From JAFAGX01 sp035623335 (GTDB taxonomy: Bacteria > Acidobacteriota > Terriglobia > Terriglobales > Acidobacteriaceae): a stretch of 64,000 bases of DNA. Positions 27,247-34,437 of the stretch are shown in pieces. The notes under the pieces were generated by a model. That model saw only the letters and a program-made list of their open reading frames with translations, ran no database searches and was not told where the DNA came from. Position numbers and translations under genes: made by a program. The stretch is taken from NCBI GenBank assembly GCA_035623335.1, contig DASPTQ010000073.1, positions 1 to 64,000 of the forward strand. The letters run 5' to 3'. Position 1 is the stretch's first letter; every line of letters starts with the position of its first letter.

Positions 27247-28473
27247 TCAAAATACCACCTTGATAAGGCGCATGATGAGTTCTTCCGGCGACCAGATCGT
27301 CAGCAGGAGCGGCAGGAATGGAGCGGCTGTGACGGCTGCCAGGCGGGTGATGTCATCGAGGCCAAAGGGGACCACACGCATGTCGCGCGCCAATCCAAAG
27401 CTGTTGCCGAGATCGGCCAGGGACTGGATGTCTCCCGTGCCAAGCAGTTCCTCGTCAGGGGCATGCTGGCCGGCGATCCACTTCTGCTGGAAGCCCTCCA
27501 CGTAGCGCTGGGCGAGGAGAGCGAACTCGGCCAAGCCCTTTCTTCGGGCAGCCGCCATCTCGGGAGTAAACATCAAGAGTGGGCCGAGAATGACCAGCAG
27601 GAAAAATGCTATAAAGCCGCCGATTTGTAGCTTGAAGGACACCAAGCTCTCGCCCCTGTAGAGGACTCGACTAGCAACCACTCCAGCAAGCATGGCCCCT
27701 TGGGCGAAAAGGATTGGACCGAAGGCCCAGGAAGTCTTGCCCAGAAAGCCCATACCGCCGCAGCGATCGGGATGACTCGCAATGAGATTGAGGTTGATTC
27801 TGGAGACTTGCCAGAGAAAGCGATACCAGATGAAGAATCTCATGTACCAGCGCAGCAGGATGAACTGCGCTATGGGCAAGCTGACGAACACATACCAGAA
27901 GCCAGCCGGGGTCAACTCCCAGCGCCCCCCGGCCTGCGCATACCAGGTCGCAGTGCCGAGGACGACGCGGTCGCTCCAGAGCCACAAGCCAACAATGTAG
28001 ACACAGGCCAGGAGTGCGCTTTCGAGAGGAACAGAATTACGCAGCCTCACAGCTGATTCGACTGCACGGTTGAAGCGGGGAAGGTCTGCGGGCAAAATGA
28101 TGCGTAAGTCGACAAAACGCCGCACAATGGGAGTCAACCGCGCGTGGACGAGCAACTCGGCCGCAATCAGAACCGGCAGAGCCACCAGGAATCGCGCATG
28201 CACTTCAACATCGCGCAGAAACGATAGGCCAGCGCTCCCCGCAAACGGGCCGATAGTGGCCAGGAGCAATAGCGGCAGCCATGCAATCGATGTAATAACT
28301 AATAGCCGCCGATACAAGAGCTCCAGGTGATCTCCCTCCAGATGCGTCTTGCGAAGGAGTTGGTAGAGGGGACCACCGAGCACCAGGGAGAAATCGGGAG
28401 ATCCTCCCAGAAAATTCATTCCTGACCTTGCGCTTACGCCATCTTTCATGTGCTGTTCTTGGACTGGTGGCAT
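27247..28473 (-). CDS. Large integral membrane protein of a conserved unknown family
   Basis: ATG 28473 is preceded by GGAGG at 8-nt spacing and gives 408 residues. The first helices follow LLYRRLLVITSIAWLPLLLL. Further hydrophobic segments lie near DVEVHARFLVALPVLIAAEL, LACVYIVGLWLWS, WYVFVSLPIAQFILLRWYMR and GFIAFFLLVILGPLLMFTP. The cytoplasmic motif RINLNLIASHPDRCGGMGFL is highly distinctive. From memory, the whole pattern, including VHARFLVALP and SHPDRxGG, occurs in many proteobacterial and acidobacterial genomes without an assigned function. The MetA-like barrel follows 10 nt downstream, and a broken beta-carbonic anhydrase lies upstream on the same strand. Confidence 0.75.
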   Translation of the reverse strand: MPPVQEQHMKDGVSARSGMNFLGGSPDFSLVLGGPLYQLLRKTHLEGDHLELLYRRLLVITSIAWLPLLLLATIGPFAGSAGLSFLRDVEVHARFLVALPVLIAAELLVHARLTPIVRRFVDLRIILPADLPRFNRAVESAVRLRNSVPLESALLACVYIVGLWLWSDRVVLGTATWYAQAGGRWELTPAGFWYVFVSLPIAQFILLRWYMRFFIWYRFLWQVSRINLNLIASHPDRCGGMGFLGKTSWAFGPILFAQGAMLAGVVASRVLYRGESLVSFKLQIGGFIAFFLLVILGPLLMFTPEMAAARRKGLAEFALLAQRYVEGFQQKWIAGQHAPDEELLGTGDIQSLADLGNSFGLARDMRVVPFGLDDITRLAAVTAAPFLPLLLTIWSPEELIMRLIKVVF

Positions 28474-28616
28474 GCCATAAACCTCCCTTGTCCAGCCGAA
28501 CCACTTCTCCTGCTTCCCACTAACACTCGGCTTCAATTACCGTGGACTTGCGTAGTTCTTTGGCATTCCCGAGAACCTCACTGTGCGCCGCTATATCCAT
28601 CGCGCTCTCGTGCACT

Positions 28617-29040
28617 TCACTTTCGTAACAGGCGGCTCAATCTGATCCCCACCCAGGCCTGTAGATTCGGTACCGGCATCTTCTCGCCCGAACATGCCGC
28701 GGTGCCGGCGCCACATTTGGTGTGTCCCAGCACCACGAGCGCCGTAGCACCCCATTGATCGAACGCATACTTCAGGCTGGCGAGTTCTAACGAGACCACT
28801 AATGTTTCCAGCCGTTCGCACCTCGAAGAGGTCGCCTAATGCCTGGTCGAAGATCGTCTCAAGAGGCACATGGCTGTCTGAGCAGCTTAACACGATGACC
28901 CTTGGGTGCTGCGCTTTTGGAACCCTGGGCTACGGCGACCTGTGTGGGAGGAGTGTTACGGGATGCTTGCGCAAATTCACTGATCCTGGTCACAGGTGCA
29001 CCTGAAACATTCACCCACAATCTTTTTTCGAGACGTGGTG
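28617..29040 (-). pseudogene. Frameshifted beta-carbonic anhydrase
   Basis: Minus-strand fragments in different frames line up as one beta-carbonic anhydrase: KAQHPRVIVLSCSDSHVPLE, then IFDQALGDLFEVRTAGNI, then LASLKYAFDQWGATALVVLG and HTKCGAG. The zinc ligands are all visible (Cys and Asp of CSDS, His and Cys of GHTKC). A frameshift after RTAGNISGLV separates them, another occurs just before KAQHP, and the product ends soon after with a TGA at 28617-28619, lacking the C-terminal helices. It lies upstream of the conserved membrane protein / barrel operon on the same strand. The enzyme is inactive as written. Confidence 0.7.
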
Positions 29041-29260
29041 ACTCATCTCTGCCTCATAAATTTCGACGACCGGAATCTGACCTCGCCATCGCGGTCTTTG
29101 GGCAATCATGCCGTTGTTATGTAATCGAGCCCGAACGTTACGCTCCATGGCGGTCGTGATGGAATGGCCTGAACGTGACAGTGGCGGGCACAACGGTGCC
29201 AATCGCGTCTGCCGCAACTGGATTTTGGGTATGTCCCTCTCGCGGGAGGAAACCACCAAA

Positions 29261-29434
29261 TCAGAAATTCCAGCCGATACCTACCGCCACCGGACCCACC
29301 AGTGCCGCGTAAAACTCCCGCACCGCATTGCCTTCGTGAGAAAGTGTCTTCTCAGTGAACTCACCGTCTCCGTGTCCAACATCGCAATTTGTTGTCTTGT
29401 CGAAGCCGAGACCTCGCTGGAACTGAGATCCTCA
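29261..29434 (-). pseudogene. C-terminal fragment of an unknown exported protein
   Basis: About 57 codons without a start end in HEGNAVREFYAALVGPVAVG followed by IGWNF and TGA. A terminal Phe after alternating residues is typical of outer-membrane barrels. A signal-like stretch (SFSANVIGLCAPPLCFAAED) lies in a neighbouring frame just upstream, so a small barrel gene may have been frameshifted. The family is not recognised. Confidence 0.35.
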
Positions 29435-29623
29435 GCAGCAAAACAGAGAGGCGGCGCGCATAGACCGATAACGTTAGCCGAGAAACTCAACCGCGTTAAC
29501 AATCGAGAGCCGTGGCTGTACACCAACTGAAGTATGGTTATCGAAAATTAGGGTGAGGGGTTGGTGGCTTTGCACCACCAACCCTCTCTGCTGCAGATTT
29601 TGCAAAATGCTCACGCAAGTGGA

Positions 29624-32600
29624 TCAATCGCGATCCGGTTCCGCTGTCGTTGCACTTGAGAACTGGGTACCGGCCTTAGGATACGGTTTGTTATCTCCCA
29701 AAATTCCCCGCCATAGGATCCGATTGAACTGGTCGGAATTGATCAGGTCAGGGTGATTGAAGTTGAAGCCCTTGGTTGCTTGCGCCCACCAGGCACCGTC
29801 ATGCAACGGTTTCACCGCGGAAGTGATGGGCCGGTTTCCGGGGTTCTTGCATTCCGGAACCAATGTCGGATCTACAGGAGGCTGACAGAGAATACCCGGA
29901 ATAGGCGCAATGTAGGGTTGCAGGTTTGGTTGCTTAATGAATACATCCGACATGGGGACGGCATTCGCGTCATTGAGTCCAAGATAGTTAACGCCGAGAA
30001 TGTCCTCAATGGTACGAACTACATTCGTGGTGTTGTACATGGTGTGGACAACCGCACCGCTTCGGACGTAGGGAGAGATCACGAAGATCGTTGAGCGATG
30101 GGCGTCTACATGATCAGGCCCGTTTTGGGCGTCATCCTCAACAACAAAAATCGCCGTATCTTTCCAATAGGGTGAGTGGCTTACGGCTTCGACGAGACGG
30201 CCTACCGCGTAATCATTGCTCGCCATCTGAGAAAGTGGATTCTCCAGACCTGCGACATTCGTTGAGAAGTTGCCGAAATGGTCCTCCATGAAATCGACCA
30301 TTTCGAAGTTCGGCAGATTGCCATTTTTGACATACTCATTGAACTCGCGATTCCATTCTTCAAACCGGTACTGATCCGGCGTATTGAGGTCCCATCCCCG
30401 ATAGTAACGGTCGGTCTGATTGAGGAGCGACTTGCGCACTGGCACCGCTTGCACAACCTTTTGCGCGAAGGCGTCGCGAACGATGGGGATATAGAACGGA
30501 GTCCCTTCTGCCCCAGGCACTACGTAATAATTCTCGTCGGCGTAGAGCCCGTAATGGCGGACCGTGAGGCCAGCGCGCAGAACCGTATCCCAGATATAAC
30601 CCCCTAGGGCATCGGGATCCAGATCATCAGCGCCTTCCGAAGCGGTGATGTCTTTCGATCCCGGTTCAATTGAGGATTTACCGGTTGGATCGAATAGAGT
30701 CGTGATTCGCACCGTGCTCGAAGTTGGTGTTCCGCTGGTTTCATCCGGCAACGCGATACCGATGTTACGCGGGTTGCCATTCCAGTCGAACGGGATATTA
30801 AAGTTGGCATTGCCATAGCCGACGAGCACGTTCTTGACCGTGGCATCGTTGGCATGGCCCTGGGTATCCCAATTCCAGCCATCGCCGCTCACGTCGCCTG
30901 CGTCGTAATAGTTGTCGAGCAGCGCGAACTGTGTAGCGAGCTTGTGTTCGTTGGGCGAAATGGGTTGGGGGAACTGCACTCGCGAAGGATCGCCATTTCC
31001 TTGCTTCAAATCACCCAGCACCTGATCATAGGTCCGGTTTTCCTTCTGAATGTAAATCACATGTTTAATGTGATCGTGTAGGAAGGCCATCATCGGGTCA
31101 TGCCTTGGGTTTGCGAAGCCGTTATTAGCATCGACCAAGGTTGAGAGATACCTCAACGTGTCAGAATCGGGAATGGGGATAGTGAGAAATCCAGCCTTTA
31201 ACAGGGCCAGAATATATTCGTTGCGAGAAGTTGGGTTCGGTGGGGGGCACAGAAGCTGCGAATACTGCGGCGGTATGCCGCTTCCCGGGCAGTCCGCACG
31301 AAATTCGCGATTAGGACCGGCATTGGATTTCATGTTAACGACGAAAAGTCGGCTTCCGTCAGCGCTGACTGTCACCGAACTGGGATACCATCCGGTTGGG
31401 ATGCGGCCGAGTAATCGCTGCGAAGCAACATCGATAACTGCTACCGCATTCTCGCCACCCAAGGTGACATACAGCCTTCTGCCATCAGGGCTCAATGCCA
31501 GAGAGTTCGGGTTGGATCCTTTGTACTTGTATTTAGGACGGGCTATGGAGATACGGCTCTTCAGCACATCCTTAGCGGTATCGATCACCTCAACCTCGTC
31601 AAGGTCGCCATTTGCGACATAGAGGCGAAGCTGGTCAGCCGATAGCACCATACGATTCGGTTCTCCGCCAACCTTAATTATCGAAAACGAGCCGGAACTG
31701 CTGACCACGACCACTTGCCCGTCGCGCTGACTGCTGACATAAGTCTTGACCGCCCCACCTTGGGCATTGGAAAGCACCACCGGCCAATAAGGCATTTCAC
31801 CAATGGCCGTAGTCTGTCCTGGCACGAAGAAGTGAATTTCGTTGGATACGCTGCGCGTCGCGGCATCCACAATTGACAAGGAATCGTTCTGATAATTGGC
31901 CGCGTACAACGTCTTGCCATCAGGGGTAATGGCTAATCCCGCGGCTAATGCACTAAACGGCATGAACATGTCCTCAGCGAAGGGGTTGGTGTTGATCGGA
32001 GTTGTACTGAACAGTCCTCCCGTCGGGAACTCCTGTACCGGCACATCGGCCGGTTGATTGTGGTTCAGCAGTACGAACGGAGCATCTGCTACATAATTCC
32101 CGTCGGCACTTGCCCCGGTATTCGCGTTCTTAAAAACCTCAATGCGATCATCGATTCCACCGGCCACGTAGAACCTGGCCCCACTCGGATCCCACAGCAA
32201 ACCCTGATAGGTGTTGGGAATATTAATCAGTTGTTTCTGCACCGGTTTCGGACCACGTACATCGAACACGAAAACCCATTCGGCATTCGGAGTCGTGGTA
32301 GACGTGGGTTTACCGGTAGTGGGGTCGAGCGCAGGCCACAAAATAGGTGTGCCATCTGGCCCCTGGGTATTGAAACCTGTGTTGTAGCCGGTGGTTAGAA
32401 TCAGTAAGGCGGTGCCGTCAGGACTGAGGGCTGTGTTCACTGCCCCATCCGCGTCAGCGGAGCCGTCCGGGCGCAATCCGGTTTTTAAGCGCACGAATAT
32501 GGAACCGGGCGCAGCAGTGGGAGTAATGTAGAAGCCGTCTGGCAAGAGATTGCCGCCTACGCTAGCGGCAGCTCTCTGCCCACTTGCCAATGGAGGTGCC

Positions 32601-32659
32601 ACGACCCAGAGAAACAACCCAAAAATCAAGCCAATGCGAAAGTCTATTCTTGATTTCAT
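29624..32659 (-). CDS. Bifunctional YncE-like propeller / phosphoesterase-family protein
   Basis: This 1011-residue exported protein has a signal peptide (IGLIFGLFLWVVAPPLASG) and a perfect AAGGAGG upstream of ATG 32659. The first half (about 40-480) is a YVTN/YncE-type propeller with repeats such as LALSPDGRRLYVTLGGENAV and SVTVSADGSRLFVVNMKSN. The second half (about 530-960) is an alkaline-phosphatase-fold phosphoesterase. It has the nucleophile-bearing IQKENRTYDQVLGDL (Thr in ENRT), the GHANDATV region and metal-ligand motifs FVVEDDAQNGPDHVDAHR. This fusion is common in soil bacteria; the substrate is unknown, probably a phosphodiester or phospholipid. A set of direct repeats lies 250-320 nt upstream. 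Confidence 0.88.
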   Translation of the reverse strand: MKSRIDFRIGLIFGLFLWVVAPPLASGQRAAASVGGNLLPDGFYITPTAAPGSIFVRLKTGLRPDGSADADGAVNTALSPDGTALLILTTGYNTGFNTQGPDGTPILWPALDPTTGKPTSTTTPNAEWVFVFDVRGPKPVQKQLINIPNTYQGLLWDPSGARFYVAGGIDDRIEVFKNANTGASADGNYVADAPFVLLNHNQPADVPVQEFPTGGLFSTTPINTNPFAEDMFMPFSALAAGLAITPDGKTLYAANYQNDSLSIVDAATRSVSNEIHFFVPGQTTAIGEMPYWPVVLSNAQGGAVKTYVSSQRDGQVVVVSSSGSFSIIKVGGEPNRMVLSADQLRLYVANGDLDEVEVIDTAKDVLKSRISIARPKYKYKGSNPNSLALSPDGRRLYVTLGGENAVAVIDVASQRLLGRIPTGWYPSSVTVSADGSRLFVVNMKSNAGPNREFRADCPGSGIPPQYSQLLCPPPNPTSRNEYILALLKAGFLTIPIPDSDTLRYLSTLVDANNGFANPRHDPMMAFLHDHIKHVIYIQKENRTYDQVLGDLKQGNGDPSRVQFPQPISPNEHKLATQFALLDNYYDAGDVSGDGWNWDTQGHANDATVKNVLVGYGNANFNIPFDWNGNPRNIGIALPDETSGTPTSSTVRITTLFDPTGKSSIEPGSKDITASEGADDLDPDALGGYIWDTVLRAGLTVRHYGLYADENYYVVPGAEGTPFYIPIVRDAFAQKVVQAVPVRKSLLNQTDRYYRGWDLNTPDQYRFEEWNREFNEYVKNGNLPNFEMVDFMEDHFGNFSTNVAGLENPLSQMASNDYAVGRLVEAVSHSPYWKDTAIFVVEDDAQNGPDHVDAHRSTIFVISPYVRSGAVVHTMYNTTNVVRTIEDILGVNYLGLNDANAVPMSDVFIKQPNLQPYIAPIPGILCQPPVDPTLVPECKNPGNRPITSAVKPLHDGAWWAQATKGFNFNHPDLINSDQFNRILWRGILGDNKPYPKAGTQFSSATTAEPDRD

Positions 32660-32914
32660 GCGACCTCCTTTTTGCTGGTTTAGGTTGTGGTGTTGTTTAA
32701 GGTTGAAGACTGAGAATCTTTCTTCCGTGGGCGAAAAGGCAGCTAATTTTACACCTGTCGTGCGTGTGTGGGTTACTTTATTCGGCGACCCTCACGTGAG
32801 AGAACAAACCGGTGAAAGGTCTTGAAGTTACTATTCCCGCGCCCCAACATTATTAAGAAACTCTCTGCCGAACCGTCGCTGACTAGCCTATTTGGGCAGG
32901 TCTGGGTGTCGTTT

Positions 32915-32982
32915 ATGCAGCAAAATATGCAGCAGATTTGGACCACTGAAAGTGCGTTGGATCGTGCAGCAACCATGCAGCA
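32915..32982. repeat. Four direct repeats of (A/G)TGCAGCA
   Basis: Copies start at 32915, 32927, 32964 and 32975: two close pairs (12 and 11 bp apart) about one further spacing from each other. Paired direct repeats at about one helical turn are typical regulator binding sites. The function is inferred. Confidence 0.5.
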
Positions 32983-33013
32983 GCGCCGGGACTCGCCTCT
33001 GAACACAACTACT

Positions 33014-33044
33014 TAGCGGTGGATAACGGTTAGTCTAACCGCTA
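33014..33044. repeat. Nested inverted repeats
   Basis: CGGTTAG-T-CTAACCG (33027-33041) is a near-perfect dyad. Overlapping it, TAGCGGT (33014-33020) can pair with ACCGCTA (33038-33044). The two stems are mutually exclusive, so an RNA or protein switch is possible. Confidence 0.45.
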
Positions 33045-33148
33045 CTGCAGCGAAAATTGTGGCGGAACAGTTGGCGCCGTCCACTTGCAAGGAATTCGAT
33101 CTACCTCCACCCGACACCCAAGCACCTGTCCGGCCCCCCCCGGCTTGC

Positions 33149-33610
33149 CTACTGCCGGGTAAGGACACCTTGCACGACAACCCCAGGGGATGCGTTCATC
33201 GCTTTGATCTCTCGTCCCTCGCCGACGATGACAAAGTTCCAGGTTCCGTCAGAATATGTCGCTGATCCCGTGCAATCCGACTTCACGTGGTAAGGTCCCG
33301 AATCCCGGTTCCGGGAAACCGGCCCGCCAAAACTCACTGTGTATGACCGCGAACTGGTTGCTTCACCGTCAAAAGAAAAGGTTCCGACAGCAGCCAAAGG
33401 GTAGAAGCGCCCAACAAGCTGCGGGCTTCCGTTGAACGAGCCACTGACCAGTCCATCCAACGCAAAACCGTAAGTTCCGGCGATGGTAGACGCGCTACAT
33501 GCCGGTTCATTTGCGTGCACTAGGTACGATGTCGCCATCCTAACGGCAATCATTGTCCCTATGACGAGAATGCCGATTCCCAGGCGAATTTTATGCGTGT
33601 TGGTCAACAT
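33149..33610 (-). CDS. Small secreted beta-rich hypothetical protein
   Basis: This 153-residue protein has an N-terminal signal or anchor (IGILVIGTMIAVRMATSYLV). Beta-strand-rich repeats with glycine follow, including CSASTIAGTYGFALDG, PLAAVGTFSFDGEATSS and YHVKSDCTGSATYSDGTWN. Two or three Cys may pair. AAAGGAG lies 8 nt before ATG 33610. The G-T-Y-G-F ... A-V-G-T-F-x-F-D-G pattern resembles secreted acidobacterial proteins of unknown role, possibly with a small barrel fold. It is divergent from the ECF gene at 33856. Confidence 0.7.
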   Translation of the reverse strand: MLTNTHKIRLGIGILVIGTMIAVRMATSYLVHANEPACSASTIAGTYGFALDGLVSGSFNGSPQLVGRFYPLAAVGTFSFDGEATSSRSYTVSFGGPVSRNRDSGPYHVKSDCTGSATYSDGTWNFVIVGEGREIKAMNASPGVVVQGVLTRQ

Positions 33611-33855
33611 GGTTATTCTCCTTTCTACTTGGTGGCCATGGCGATTCTTGCCTTTCCGGGTTTGCCACCTTCTAATTAATGTGCAATTCAGCGGGGATTC
33701 GGCTCAAATTTGAACAACATTGGTGCCGCTGAAAGAAGAAGAACAGGCAAAAACTGCAGAATTCAGCCAACTATCACGTTTTCAAGGAAATTGACTTCGG
33801 TCAGCAAAGGGGATATCGTTCTCGACCAACAAACTCGCCTTGACGGTAGGGTATC

Positions 33856-34437
33856 TTGCCAGCAACCACGTCCCAGACTGTCAGTGAGCTACTGGCCCAG
33901 TGGCGGGCGGGCGATGAAGAGTCTCTTCGCCGACTGGTTCCGCTGATTTACAACGAACTTCGCCGCCTGGCGCACCACCATCTGCGCAGAGAACGTCCCG
34001 ACCATACTTTGCAAACCACCGCTCTGGTTCACGAGGCATATCTTTGCCTCATGAAGCAGCCGCCAACGAACCTTGAAAATCGCGCCCATTTTTTGGCAGT
34101 TTGTGCCCAACTGATGCGCGAGATTCTGGTGCAGTACGCGCGCCGACGAAAGGCGGCGAAGCGTGGCGGAGGGCACACGCTGGCGCTCGATGACGCCCTC
34201 GCGCTGGCCGAAGAACGCAGCGTGGATGTGGTGGGGCTGGATGAAGCATTGAATAACCTCGCCAAACTCGATCCGCAGCAATCTCGAATTGTGGAGTTGC
34301 GATTCTTTGGTGGCCTCTCAATTGAGGAGACTTCTCATGTTCTGGGTATCTCACCGGCTACGGTAAAAAGACACTGGAGCACGGCGAGAGTGTGGTTGCA
34401 GCGCGAAATCACGAGAGCCGAGCGCCATGACGCCTGA
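33856..34437 (+). CDS. Kinase-linked ECF sigma factor (TIGR02999-like)
   Basis: This 193-residue sigma factor has region 2 (about 10-95) and region 4 (about 130-185, with RIVELRFFGGLSIEETSHVL and the recognition helix ISPATVKRHW). TTG 33856 is the start, with TAGGG a few nt upstream; no in-frame ATG exists earlier. In region 2.2 the acidic D-x-x-D/E-D patch of ordinary ECF factors is absent; instead it reads TLQTTALVHEAYL, with Thr51, Thr54 and Thr55. Work on EcfP/PknT in Vibrio showed such factors need phosphorylation by a partner kinase. The kinase gene overlaps its end by 11 nt. Confidence 0.88.
   Translation: MPATTSQTVSELLAQWRAGDEESLRRLVPLIYNELRRLAHHHLRRERPDHTLQTTALVHEAYLCLMKQPPTNLENRAHFLAVCAQLMREILVQYARRRKAAKRGGGHTLALDDALALAEERSVDVVGLDEALNNLAKLDPQQSRIVELRFFGGLSIEETSHVLGISPATVKRHWSTARVWLQREITRAERHDA

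Larger units (their letters stand above)
32660..33148. other. Intergenic region with repeats
   Basis: About 490 nt of rather AT-rich DNA between two minus-strand genes. It holds four copies of (A/G)TGCAGCA (32915-32982) and nested inverted repeats (33014-33044). No gene is supported. Confidence 0.5.

Noticed and set aside
32915..32982. CRISPR-like repeat array
   Set aside because: The repeats are only 8 bp with irregular 4-29-nt gaps; no cas genes are nearby.
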